This document shows, piece after piece, positions 1-8,459 of a DNA stretch of 64,000 nt. Below the pieces are notes generated by a model. It had not been told where the DNA came from, did not search any database, and saw only the letters and a program-made list of their open reading frames with translations. This DNA is from Caballeronia peredens. Lineage in GTDB: Bacteria; Pseudomonadota; Gammaproteobacteria; Burkholderiales; Burkholderiaceae. Numbering within the stretch: position 1 is the first letter of the stretch; the number at the start of each line of letters is the position of its first letter. The stretch covers positions 1 to 64,000 of the forward strand of contig FCOH02000005.1 of NCBI GenBank assembly GCA_001544595.2, written 5' to 3'. The position numbers were made by a program, and so were the translations under genes.

Positions 1-93
1 CACTTGAAAGTTGAAGTGGACACCAGCATCGCCTATCACTCATCGCGCGGGAAGGACGCCGACAACGGACCGCTTACACTCCAAGAGCCATAA
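1..93 (+). CDS. C-terminal end of an unidentified protein (runs off left edge)
   Basis: Frame 1 is open from the window edge to a TAA at 91-93, giving 30 residues that look like ordinary soluble protein and end in LTLQEP. The last 20 bases overlap the 3' end of the convergent EamA gene. Too short to assign to a family; it could also be chance. No start is visible. Confidence 0.3.
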   Translation, partial: HLKVEVDTSIAYHSSRGKDADNGPLTLQEP

Positions 94-931
94 GCGCAGC
101 CGCCACCAAGAATGGCAGCGAAGGCATCTCAGGCCACAGGATGAGCGATAACGCTACCCCGAATATCGGCGCGACCGAGAAATAGGCGCCGGTTCGGGCT
201 GTGCCGAGGTTTCGTAGCGCGACGACAAACAGGACCAAGCTCACGCCATAGCCGGCGAAGCCGGTCAGCATGGCGGCCGCCATCCGACCAACGCCAGGTA
301 AGTGCGCACCCGCAAAGAGCGCGATGCCCAGATTGACGGAACCCGCAGCCAGCCCCTTCAGGCACGCAATAACCATCGCGTCGTTCGTTGAAACCTTGCG
401 CGTCAGGTTGTTGTCGACCGCCCAGGAAACGCAAGCTGCGACAACCAATAGCGCACCGGGCGATACGCCGCCGACGCCGGGTTGCCAGGATAGCGCGACG
501 CCACCTGCCACGATGGCGACCATCCCGAGGAATATCTGCAGGTCGACGTTTTCGCGAAATACCAACCAGGCAATGACCGCGGTGAAAACGCCCTCGAGGT
601 TCAGTAGCAAGGAACTGGTTGCGGCAGGTGTCGTGCTAAGGCCGAACATCAACAGCGCAGGTGCGGCGACGCCGCCTGCAGCAATTGCGCCAAGAAGCCA
701 GGGCACCTCGGCGAGCTGAATCCGGCTTTCATTTTCTCGTTCACCGGCTGTGCGGCGCAGTCGCTGGAAGAGAATTCCGATGGCAAGACCGACGCCGCTG
801 CCAAGATAGAACAGACCCGCGACCATGAACGGCGAGAGAGAACCGAGCAAGGTCTTGGCGAGAGGCGTCGTCGTGCCGAATAGCGCGGCGGCAAGAAGTG
901 CGGTGAAAGCGGCGTTGTGGCGTGCGTGCAT
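74..931 (-). CDS. EamA/DMT-superfamily permease
   Basis: A 285-residue integral membrane protein with about ten hydrophobic segments arranged as two EamA repeats, the usual size of drug/metabolite transporters. The first repeat opens with the typical ALFGTTTPLAK segment and carries LEGVFTAVIAWLVFRE. It is transcribed away from dmeR-dmeF, and the roughly 150-base gap between them holds two RcnR-type operators, so it may respond to the same metal; that link is inference. The substrate cannot be read from sequence; amino acids or other metabolites are usual for the family. Confidence 0.8.
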   Translation of the reverse strand: MHARHNAAFTALLAAALFGTTTPLAKTLLGSLSPFMVAGLFYLGSGVGLAIGILFQRLRRTAGERENESRIQLAEVPWLLGAIAAGGVAAPALLMFGLSTTPAATSSLLLNLEGVFTAVIAWLVFRENVDLQIFLGMVAIVAGGVALSWQPGVGGVSPGALLVVAACVSWAVDNNLTRKVSTNDAMVIACLKGLAAGSVNLGIALFAGAHLPGVGRMAAAMLTGFAGYGVSLVLFVVALRNLGTARTGAYFSVAPIFGVALSLILWPEMPSLPFLVAAALMALGV

Positions 932-1014
932 GGATTGACGGGCGACGAACAGTAACCAGATTCAGGAAGTATCCGGGGAAATCCGCGAGCGAGGAGAACC
1001 TCGCTAAGCAAGCG

Positions 1015-1066
1015 ATACCCCCGCCCCCTATGGTAGACTGTGGACGATTATACCCGGTGGGGGTAT
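1015..1066. promoter_or_regulatory. Two RcnR/CsoR-type operators (G/C-tract palindromes)
   Basis: Two elements, ATACCCCCGCCCCCTAT (1015-1031) and ATACCCGGTGGGGGTAT (1050-1066), each a run of G or C bounded by AT-rich ends. The second is an inverted repeat with ATACCC/GGGTAT arms. This G-tract architecture is known for the tetrameric RcnR/CsoR family. They lie between the EamA gene and dmeR and would overlap promoters for both, suggesting autoregulation and metal-dependent derepression. Confidence 0.6.
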
Positions 1067-1078
1067 GTGGAGAACGCG

Positions 1079-1354
1079 ATGAGTCATACGGTTCAAGAAA
1101 AACAGAAGCTTCTTAACAGGGTTCGCCGTATCAAGGGGCAGGTTGAAGCCATTGAGCGGGCACTCGACGAAGAGCACGGCTGCTCAAACGTCCTGCAACG
1201 AATCACGAGTTGTCGTGGAGCGATGAACGGCCTGCTGGCAGTTGTGCTGGAAGACCACATCAGGAACCACCTCGTCGATGCTGAGAGCGGCGAAGAGCAC
1301 GGCGACAGTGCGACCGAACAGCTCATCGAGGTGGTTCACAGCTATTTCAAGTAG
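1079..1354 (+). CDS. dmeR: RcnR/DmeR-type Ni/Co-responsive repressor
   Basis: A 91-residue all-helical CsoR/RcnR/FrmR family repressor. The ATG at 1079 gives an N-terminus MSHT, as in E. coli RcnR, and places the full RcnR metal-ligand set: His3, Cys35, His60 and His64. This combination is known for Ni(II)/Co(II) sensing rather than copper (CsoR) or formaldehyde (FrmR). An upstream in-frame start at 1040 would run through the second operator and is not favoured. The stop is 8 bases before dmeF, so the two form one operon; such pairs are named dmeRF in rhizobia. Metal binding should release DNA at 1015-1066. Confidence 0.85.
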   Translation: MSHTVQEKQKLLNRVRRIKGQVEAIERALDEEHGCSNVLQRITSCRGAMNGLLAVVLEDHIRNHLVDAESGEEHGDSATEQLIEVVHSYFK

Positions 1355-1362
1355 GGTCGAAA

Positions 1363-2646
1363 ATGAGTGATTTCAAAAACGCCGCATTCGGCGCAGGACA
1401 CGACCACATCTTCCTGGGTGCTGGTCACGAAAAGAACGAGCGAAAGACATGGGCCGTGATTGGGCTGTGCAGCGCGATGATGTTGATTGAAATCGTCGGC
1501 GGCAGTATGTTCGGGTCGCTTGCGCTCGTCGCCGACGGTCTGCACATGTCGACGCATGCTGGCGCGATGCTGATTGCAGCGCTCGCGTACACCTACGCAC
1601 GGAAGCATGCCACCGACTCCCGCTTCGTGTTCGGTACGGGCAAGCTTGGCGACCTCGCGGGCTTCACGAGTGCCATCGTGCTCGCAATGATTGCGCTGCT
1701 GATTGGCTACGAAGCGGTGTCGCGTTTCCTGTCGCCGATACCGATTCACCTCGGCGAAGCGATTCCTATCGCGGTGGTCGGCCTGCTTGTTAACCTTGCG
1801 AGCGTGTGGCTGCTGAGCGGCGGTGACCACGGCCATAGCCATGGTCATAGTCATAGTCACGGGCATGGCCATGCTCACGACGACCATGCTCATGAAGGCG
1901 AGGTACGGAAAATTCATACACCGTCGGGTGTGTTTGCCGTTTCCATCTTCGAAGATGGTGTGCCGCCTGTGTTCAGGATTACGCCTGCGAAGAAGGGTTC
2001 GCCACTGGATGCCTCAGCGGTATCCGTCACGACGGTACGACCTGATGGGACGCAACAGGTATTTGCGCTGGCGGACCGCGGCGGCTACCTGGAATCAAAG
2101 GAAGACGTTCCTGAGCCACACGCTTTCAAGGCGATTGTGCGGACGCCCGAAGGCGAATACGAAGTCGAATTCGAAGAAGATGAGCACGGCCACGACGCAC
2201 ATGAGGCAACGACTCGGGACCACAACATCCGCTCAGCCTATGTTCATGTCATTGCCGACGCGGCGGTTTCTGTGCTGGCCATCATTGGACTGGTGCTGGC
2301 GCGCGCGTTCGGCTGGCTGTGGATGGACCCCTTGGCGGGCGTCATTGGTGCGCTCGTGATTGCAAACTGGTCGTACGGCTTGATGCGGGACACCGGTGCA
2401 ATCTTGCTTGACATGAATCCCGACCGGCGAATGGCAGAGAACGTACGTCACGCCATTGAGGACCGTGGCGACAAGGTCATCGACCTGCATGTATGGCGGG
2501 TGGGTCCTGGTCACATGAGTGCCGTGGTGTCAGTGGCGACAGGTGAACCCCAGCGTGATTCGCGCTTCTATCATGCGGTGCTCGAGCGCTTCACGGGGCT
2601 GTCACATGTCACCGTGGAAGTGCAACCGTCACAAGCGGCGGCCTAA
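1363..2646 (+). CDS. dmeF: DmeF-type CDF nickel/cobalt efflux protein
   Basis: A 427-residue cation diffusion facilitator exporting divalent metal in exchange for protons. Hydrophobic segments lie at about 31-55, 64-80, 100-120, 133-152, 295-315 and 322-340. TM2 carries His61-xxx-His65 and TM5 His295-xxx-Asp299, the metal-site positions of the family. A His-rich cytoplasmic loop (about 154-177) contains many HGH and HSH units. Unusually, an extra ~95-residue soluble segment (about 181-275), with GVPPVFR and EPHAF motifs, sits between the loop and TM5. A C-terminal CDF domain follows. Co-transcription with an RcnR-type repressor supports Ni/Co as substrate. Confidence 0.85.
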   Translation: MSDFKNAAFGAGHDHIFLGAGHEKNERKTWAVIGLCSAMMLIEIVGGSMFGSLALVADGLHMSTHAGAMLIAALAYTYARKHATDSRFVFGTGKLGDLAGFTSAIVLAMIALLIGYEAVSRFLSPIPIHLGEAIPIAVVGLLVNLASVWLLSGGDHGHSHGHSHSHGHGHAHDDHAHEGEVRKIHTPSGVFAVSIFEDGVPPVFRITPAKKGSPLDASAVSVTTVRPDGTQQVFALADRGGYLESKEDVPEPHAFKAIVRTPEGEYEVEFEEDEHGHDAHEATTRDHNIRSAYVHVIADAAVSVLAIIGLVLARAFGWLWMDPLAGVIGALVIANWSYGLMRDTGAILLDMNPDRRMAENVRHAIEDRGDKVIDLHVWRVGPGHMSAVVSVATGEPQRDSRFYHAVLERFTGLSHVTVEVQPSQAAA

Positions 2647-2841
2647 CTCATCGCAGTCAAGTCGCCGTGCATTGTGGGTGGGCCAGCAAGACCAAAGCGC
2701 CGGGTGTTTTCGCATGCTCGTTGACGGTCTCCCCGCGCAGGCGGGTGTGGATTCTTGAGCTTCGCAAGTGAGGCTCCTGCTTGGTTGCAGAGCGCCTGCC
2801 GAGCTTGCCCGGTTAGACGCACCGTTCGGCGCTGCCTCCAG

Positions 2842-4050
2842 CTAGATGGCGCTTTCTCGGCGCAATCCACCACGGATAGCCAGGGCGCACAGGGTCAGCA
2901 AGCAGAATCCCGCTCCCGCATAGAACGTCGAGCTGGCGCCCAAGCGGTCCCACAACTCGCCTGCGACGACGCTCGCCACGAGCATCGCCAGACCGCTCAT
3001 CAAATTGAAGAACCCGAACGCGGTGCCTTTCAGGTCCGGCGGTGCGGTATGCGCAACCATGGTTGCAAGCAGGCCTTGCGTGAGCCCCATATGCAGGCCC
3101 CACAGTGCGACACCCACCAGTACGACCGGCCATTGGTTTCCATGAGCGAGCACGACATCTGACGCAATGAGTACGACGAGTCCAGGCGCCAGCAGTTTGG
3201 TGTGGCTCATCGAGTCAGCCAGCTTACCAAAAGGGTAGGCGGACGCGGAATACACTAGGTTCATTGCCACCATCACGAGCGGCACCAGGGCAATGGGTAT
3301 CCCGCCTTGCATCGCGCGTAGTACGAGAAACGCCTCGCTGAACCGAGCGAGGGTGAACACTGCCCCGATGAACACCACCCACCAATACGACGCGTTCAGC
3401 TTTTTCAGGCTTGCGAGCTTCATTGGGTTGACACGGTTCGCGTCCGAATGGTGAGCAGGTTCCTTGATGCCGAACACCAGCAAGGCCACCGCGACGAGTC
3501 CCGGAATCACAGCAATCCAGAAGATGAGACGAAAGTTGTTTGCCAATAGGAGCATCAACCCGACGGCGAACAACGGTCCGAGAAACGCCCCGACCGTGTC
3601 AAGCGCTTGTCGCAAACCATAGGCGGCGCCACGCAGGTGTGGGGGCGTGATATCAGCTACGAGTGCGTCGCGCGGCGCGCCCCGCACACCCTTGCCGATT
3701 CTGTCTACCACGCGCGCTGTGAAGACGATGCCCGCCGTCGGCGCGAGCGCAAACAGAGGTTTGCTCAACGCGCCCATACCGTATCCGATGACCGCCAGCC
3801 ACTTCCTATTGCCGAGGTAGTCGCTCAGGGCACCGGAGACCATTTTCACGATGGGCGCAGTCGCTTCGGCGACGCCTTCAATCAAACCGACCATCATCGC
3901 GCTTGCACCCAGGCCTGTTACTAGGAACATCGGAAGAAGGCTGTGAATGATTTCCGACGAAATGTCCATGAACATGCTGACGAAGCCGAGCATCCAGACA
4001 CCACGGGGAATCTGGATGAGCGTGCTAGTACGCGTTGAATTGGTCTGCAT
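2842..4050 (-). CDS. MFS transporter, NreB-like (possible nickel exporter)
   Basis: A 402-residue major facilitator with about twelve hydrophobic segments. The stretch from FMDISSEIIHSLLP through DRIGKGVRGAPRDALVADI to LRQALDTVGAFLGPL matches my recollection of the NreB/nickel-resistance branch of the family. It lacks the His-rich C-terminal tail of the classical NreB, so the substrate is not certain. It faces dmeF with a 195-base gap in which I see nothing. Its start at 4050 follows a long leader (4051-4205 and beyond) with strong hairpin potential, hinting at RNA-level control. Confidence 0.7.
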   Translation of the reverse strand: MQTNSTRTSTLIQIPRGVWMLGFVSMFMDISSEIIHSLLPMFLVTGLGASAMMVGLIEGVAEATAPIVKMVSGALSDYLGNRKWLAVIGYGMGALSKPLFALAPTAGIVFTARVVDRIGKGVRGAPRDALVADITPPHLRGAAYGLRQALDTVGAFLGPLFAVGLMLLLANNFRLIFWIAVIPGLVAVALLVFGIKEPAHHSDANRVNPMKLASLKKLNASYWWVVFIGAVFTLARFSEAFLVLRAMQGGIPIALVPLVMVAMNLVYSASAYPFGKLADSMSHTKLLAPGLVVLIASDVVLAHGNQWPVVLVGVALWGLHMGLTQGLLATMVAHTAPPDLKGTAFGFFNLMSGLAMLVASVVAGELWDRLGASSTFYAGAGFCLLTLCALAIRGGLRRESAI

Positions 4051-4205
4051 CTTTTCTCGAATTCAGGATTGTCGGGTCCAACAGTGGTACCGACGCACGC
4101 CGGTGTATCACCACCCAAAAGCCGAGCCCCTAACAGGGTCATGTTCTCCGGGGACTCATCACCCGTCTGAGATACTTCTGAAGCCGTTTCTCCCCTTGTA
4201 CAAAA
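4051..4205 (-). promoter_or_regulatory. Candidate structured 5' leader of the MFS gene
   Basis: Reading the minus strand from about 4205 to 4051 I find nested complementary segments: a 3' domain with GGGT...ACCC closing GTGGT...ACCAC and an inner ACCG...CGGT stem (about 4065-4115), and a 5' domain in which GGGGA (about 4190) can pair with TCCCC (about 4152). The combination just before the start codon could be a cis-regulatory RNA. I could not match it to a known riboswitch class. The region 4206-4715 otherwise shows no convincing gene. Confidence 0.3.
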
Positions 4206-4715
4206 ATACAAAGCTGACAGCAGGTTCTTACTAAGCATGCCCTCCAGACTATCGCACATGGCGCAATGATAGACAGTCATTGTCGGTGCCGCGTCCTTGC
4301 CGAATCCAGGAGCGCTTGGCAATAATTGTGCGCGGACCGGAACTGGCGAAGTATCGTGACCCGAAGACAGTGGGGCGGAATGGGGCGGGTGTGGCAGAAC
4401 TCCCGCATGGATTGCCATCGCGAAAGACAGGACTAAGTTTTTGATTGCGGGAGCGGCTGAAAGCACGCAGCCACCCTCGGACTTCTTCGAAGTTATTTCT
4501 GAAGCATGGACGTCTTCGAGTAGTCAAGGTCGAGGTAGTCCACAGTTGCGTACGGAACCGCGCCCTTTTTGGCCATCAGCGTCAGTCGCGCTTCGCGATG
4601 GGCGCCGACCTCTTGCTCATCGGTGTGCTGCACATGGGATAATTGCTACTGACAGTTGCAGCGATAACAGGGGCGGAACGTTGACGTGCCCTGTGAACTT
4701 CGGAGTGGTTGGGTG

Positions 4716-5006
4716 ATGCAGAGTACGTATATTTACAAAGACTTCACGGTCGATGTTGAGGCCGAGCCGGTTGACGAGGCTTTGGGCGGGCCGGTCCTCA
4801 TCACGCCAAGCGGATACGTGGCGGTAGTCCGCATCGGACAGGGTGAATGTGTTGAGCCAATCGCGTCCCTCCGCTTCGGCGAAAACACCGACCGCCCGTT
4901 CGGGACGCTCCGCGAAGCCCTCATGCACGGCTATGCTGCCGCCCAGCGCATCATTGATGGCTTCGGGACCGTCAACACGGCAATGCCTCTCAATAATAGA
5001 GATTGA
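4716..5006 (+). CDS. Small conserved hypothetical protein
   Basis: A 96-residue acidic soluble protein, beginning MQSTYIYKDF and containing GGPVLITPSGYVAVVRI, with no membrane segment or signal peptide. Similar short proteins (possibly the DUF6566 group) are, from memory, common as multiple copies in Burkholderia genomes; no function is known to me. The ATG at 4716 is chosen over a GTG at 4686. It stands alone between the MFS gene and the island's thyA. From 5007 to 5269 I see no gene. Confidence 0.55.
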   Translation: MQSTYIYKDFTVDVEAEPVDEALGGPVLITPSGYVAVVRIGQGECVEPIASLRFGENTDRPFGTLREALMHGYAAAQRIIDGFGTVNTAMPLNNRD

Positions 5007-5269
5007 GTATCTCAGCTCTCGTATTCGCGAGCGATGCCAGCCACTGGACTCAACGACGTTCCGGTTCCGCTTCCTACTCAGATAGCGCGCTCGCGCGCGA
5101 ACATTTAATCGACTATCGCACAGTGAAAGTTTAATCGTCACGCTCTGCATATGGGCACGCTGCTATCAAGAAGTCTCATTCGCAGGGAGGACCGCCTCTT
5201 CCTCCGCAGTTCAACTTCTACCCGCTACTGCAAGTGGGAAGGCCGGTCGTTTCCATCGATTCTTTCGTC

Positions 5270-6103
5270 TCATACCGCGATGGGAGCGGCGATGGACGGG
5301 TGCGGGTTGTAGCCAACCAATTCAAAATCCTCAAACCTGTAATCGTAAATCGACTCGGGCCTGCGCTTAATTCTCAACTGTGGCAACTCTCGAACGTCCC
5401 GAGTGAGCTGCGTCTGAATTTGCTCAATATGATTGGAGTATGCATGCAGGTCACCGATGCTGACCACAATCTCGTGAGGCACCAAGTCACACTGCTGGGC
5501 TAGCATGTGGGTAAGCAAGGCGAGCGACGCGATGTTGTAAGGCAGTCCCAAGAAGCTATCTGAACTTCTGATGTACAACTGGGAAGACAACCTGCCTTCT
5601 GCTACGTAAAACTGATAGAGCAAGTGGCATGGGGGCAAAGCCATCCGACCTTGCTTCGCATTTTCCTGCGGGCTGATGGATTCATCCGGTAGATACTCCG
5701 GGTTCCAGCCGTGAAACAGGATGCGGCGACTATTTGGGTTTGTGCGAAGCGTATTGACGACGTAGTCAATCTGGTTGATGCTCCCACCATCCTTTGTCGG
5801 CCATGCTGTCCACTGCTTGCCATAAACGGGACCAAGCTCATTATCCTCGGTCGCCCATTCGTTCCAGATGGTGACGCCATTCTCATTCAACCAACCGACA
5901 TTTGTGTTTCCGCTTAGGAACCAGATGAGCTCGTTGGCGATGCTCTTGAAGTGCAACTTTTTCGTTGTTAGGAGCGGGAAGCCCTTAGATAGGTCGTGCC
6001 TAATCTGCCGTCCGAACACAGACTTAGTGCCCGTACCAGTCCGGTCCCCCTTGGCGACACCGTTTTCCAGAACGTCACGAAGAAGTTCCAAATATTGCTT
6101 CAT
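5270..6103 (-). CDS. thyA: Thymidylate synthase, E. coli-type, island-borne copy
   Basis: Converts dUMP and methylene-tetrahydrofolate to dTMP and dihydrofolate. 277 residues, close to the E. coli enzyme (264). The catalytic Cys159 lies in ALPPCH; dUMP-binding residues are present in [12 protein letters not shown] (179-190) and GDLHAY (217-222); the C-terminus ends in APIAV. The ATG at 6103 is preferred to the TTG at 6115. It begins 12 bases after the ginD stop and is the last gene of the recombinase operon. It should restore the function lost by island insertion into the host thyA, whose remnant (12017-12226) belongs to a different ThyA subtype. Confidence 0.92.
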   Translation of the reverse strand: MKQYLELLRDVLENGVAKGDRTGTGTKSVFGRQIRHDLSKGFPLLTTKKLHFKSIANELIWFLSGNTNVGWLNENGVTIWNEWATEDNELGPVYGKQWTAWPTKDGGSINQIDYVVNTLRTNPNSRRILFHGWNPEYLPDESISPQENAKQGRMALPPCHLLYQFYVAEGRLSSQLYIRSSDSFLGLPYNIASLALLTHMLAQQCDLVPHEIVVSIGDLHAYSNHIEQIQTQLTRDVRELPQLRIKRRPESIYDYRFEDFELVGYNPHPSIAAPIAV

Positions 6104-6115
6104 ATCTACATCCAA

Positions 6116-6571
6116 TTATTCTGATGCCCCACCGACCTGCGGGACGATTGATAGGTTTTTTCTAGTTTTGAGAGCGTTAATCTCGCTATCCTTACGTTGG
6201 ATTATGCTTTGTAGCGAAAGGATTTCCTCATATAGCAACGCGTTTTGCTCAAGGATGCGTTTGATTCTGGCCCTTAGCATACTAGGTGTAGTCTCGGTCA
6301 GCTCGGACGTAGGTTCGCTCCCGGCCGAGGGTTCCGAGCCACTTTTGAGCTTTTGCTTTATGGCTTTCAGCCGGTCAAGAGCCCACTGCCTGTTGCGAAT
6401 AGTATTTCTGGACAGTCCCGTAATTTTGCATATCACGGCGACCGTCGCCTTGCGCTTGCCGCGCTTTTGAGGGTCCTCAAGCTGCCCGAGCGCGTCCAAG
6501 ATGAGCGTATCATTTTTATCCTTCTCTCGTTCGATATGGCTGGTCAGTTCGGGCGGGCGGTGGTCAGCCAT
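6116..6571 (-). CDS. GinD-like small accessory protein of the recombinase operon
   Basis: 151 residues from the ATG at 6571, which overlaps the ginC stop by 8 bases and suggests translational coupling. The N-terminal half has a helix-turn-helix-like segment (TVAVICKITGLSRNTIRN). The C-terminal part (about 105-140) reads as a heptad-rich coiled coil with IKRILEQNALLYEEILSL. Position and build match the fourth gene of GInt modules and the small TnpC of Tn554, which assists recombination without being a recombinase itself. Assignment rests on context and architecture. Confidence 0.65.
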   Translation of the reverse strand: MADHRPPELTSHIEREKDKNDTLILDALGQLEDPQKRGKRKATVAVICKITGLSRNTIRNRQWALDRLKAIKQKLKSGSEPSAGSEPTSELTETTPSMLRARIKRILEQNALLYEEILSLQSIIQRKDSEINALKTRKNLSIVPQVGGASE

Positions 6572-8459
6572 CGGAGCTCTCCAGTTCCAGCTTAGCAATG
6601 TGTCCGTCTAGCGCTTGGACCATGCCCCACCAGACTTTTTTGTAGCCAGGGTTTGTTTCTCGCTCTGCTTCCGCTAAGGCGTGCTGCTTGCGCGCGACGA
6701 GAGCTTTTCCAGCCCGTTGCGTAATCACGTGGCTCGAGCAGTTTGGGTCACACTGAAAATCGCCATAACATGGGGGCGGCGTGTCTTCGGTAGGAATAGC
6801 GAAGTTCTTCCCGCAGTTGCCGATGCTGGTGGGCATGAGCTTGACGCCGCGTCTGGCCATGTCTTTGATGTATTGTTCGCGTTGCTCTCCGAATAGCCCA
6901 AGGCCGGCAAAAAAAGCATCGATGCGTGCCTTATGTGTGGCGCCACCACCTCCGGCGAATTTGGCGTGCTCGCCATAGAGGTCCACGAGAGCGATTTCTC
7001 TCGCTTCGGCGAGGCGGTTGGCGACGCTCGTCATCAGTTGCTTCCGATACTTTCCATACCCAGCAGTGACGGCATTAGGCATGGAATTGAACTGGCTGTG
7101 GAAATGCTTAAGTTGCATACTGATGAACGTCATGCCGACCTCTTGCGCAGCCAGCTGCGCCACGAGGGTTTCCCTGCACTGGTGAATAGAAAAGGACCAG
7201 TCTGCAAAAAGACCCCTCACGTCAATTTCTTTTAACCATCGCGAAAACTTGGTATTAAGATACTGGCCTTTATAACCGGTTTCGGCTTCGTAACCTCGAA
7301 ATGGCGATGAGAAAAGATATTCATTGCCGGTTCGCTCGGTAATGAACATGAGGATGTCGTAGGCATCTCTGGTTATGTCTATGGCCAGCCAGCCTTCACT
7401 GATTGGGACGTCCTTCGGGCGTTGTTTGACCTCTTTGGAGTTAAGAAACCAATAGCCATGCTGGTGGCTCAGACAATCTCGCTTCAAGAAGACGATTTCG
7501 GAGGCGCGCATCCCTGTGAACAGAAGAACCAGAAGCAGGGCCGAAAGATGACCCTCGCGTATGATGTCCCTCATCTCAGATAGGGTAACGCCATGTCTTG
7601 TGCTAGATGCAGTTTCACTCGCTGTGTGATGTTTAACTTTATAATACGCGTCTAGGCCGGATGCCGCGATTCCGTGTGACTGCGAACTAAACGAACGAGC
7701 CAGACAATCGCATTCACTGTCATGAACGGCCATTCCGGCGACGCTCTTAAAGCGCGCGATGCGCTTTTTACACTGGTCCAACAGAAACAAGAACTGAGTG
7801 TCGGACAAGGTGGGAATTCCGCCTTCGTCCTTCGATTCACCCCAGGCAATCGAAGATTTTTCGATGTCCAATATTCCCCATTGCAACGGCGCGCTGAGAT
7901 TTTTCTGGACCATCGGGTCCGAAATCAGCTTCAACGCTCTTCGGAGGTGCTCGGCGCGCCCGGGAAACGTCGCGATGATGTCTTTTACGAGAGAGAAAGG
8001 CACCTGGCTTAGCTGCGTGATTGAGACGTTCAGCTTCCGTTGTCCTTCTTTGATGGCCAGCGAGAAAAATTTTGCTAATTCGTCAATGCGATTTTTCACC
8101 GTTTTGGGGTCGAGCTGTTCCTTTGAGCTCCTCGCATGCTTGATTAGCTTGGGGAAGTATCCGTGAATCACCGCAGCAATCTTAAGGTCGTGGACTATCT
8201 CACGGGTGAGACAGTACTCATACCTGCTCATGGCATACGAACTTGGATGGTTTAGGGAGGCCCCTTTTCCCTCTATGAGGTCTCGCCAAACGAAGCTTGA
8301 GCTGCTTTCCCCTTCATAAAGGGGGGAAGTCGGTTCAACGAAAGGCCAGATGTCGGCACCAAACGAGCCAAGCCACACCGGCATATCATCTTTGAAAACG
8401 GCCTCGCCAGCGATAATATCGGATAGTTCGGGGACGAGCGCAATGGTAGGCACGGTCAA
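6564..8459 (-). CDS. GinC-like large tyrosine recombinase
   Basis: 631 residues with a C-terminal phage-integrase fold. Box I arginine is Arg318 in LLFTGMRASEI; box II is His426-x-x-Arg429 in IHQCRETLV; a histidine at 452-454 and Tyr468 (TAGYG) complete the active site, so it looks catalytically competent. The tail (about 568-597) holds several Cys in CGKN, CYGDFQC and NCSSH that could bind zinc. The start is a TTG at 8459 overlapping the ginB stop as TTGA; a GTG two codons in is the alternative. Third gene of the operon. Confidence 0.8.
   Translation of the reverse strand: MTVPTIALVPELSDIIAGEAVFKDDMPVWLGSFGADIWPFVEPTSPLYEGESSSSFVWRDLIEGKGASLNHPSSYAMSRYEYCLTREIVHDLKIAAVIHGYFPKLIKHARSSKEQLDPKTVKNRIDELAKFFSLAIKEGQRKLNVSITQLSQVPFSLVKDIIATFPGRAEHLRRALKLISDPMVQKNLSAPLQWGILDIEKSSIAWGESKDEGGIPTLSDTQFLFLLDQCKKRIARFKSVAGMAVHDSECDCLARSFSSQSHGIAASGLDAYYKVKHHTASETASSTRHGVTLSEMRDIIREGHLSALLLVLLFTGMRASEIVFLKRDCLSHQHGYWFLNSKEVKQRPKDVPISEGWLAIDITRDAYDILMFITERTGNEYLFSSPFRGYEAETGYKGQYLNTKFSRWLKEIDVRGLFADWSFSIHQCRETLVAQLAAQEVGMTFISMQLKHFHSQFNSMPNAVTAGYGKYRKQLMTSVANRLAEAREIALVDLYGEHAKFAGGGGATHKARIDAFFAGLGLFGEQREQYIKDMARRGVKLMPTSIGNCGKNFAIPTEDTPPPCYGDFQCDPNCSSHVITQRAGKALVARKQHALAEAERETNPGYKKVWWGMVQALDGHIAKLELESSDG

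Noticed and set aside
4140-4170. Hammerhead-ribozyme-like core (GTGATGAGTCC... on the minus strand)
   Set aside because: The invariant C of CUGAUGA is G and the GAAA box is not formed, so no active ribozyme is expected.
3921-4466. 181-codon minus-strand frame upstream of the MFS gene
   Set aside because: Low complexity, overlaps the MFS start in another frame and lies across the leader hairpins.
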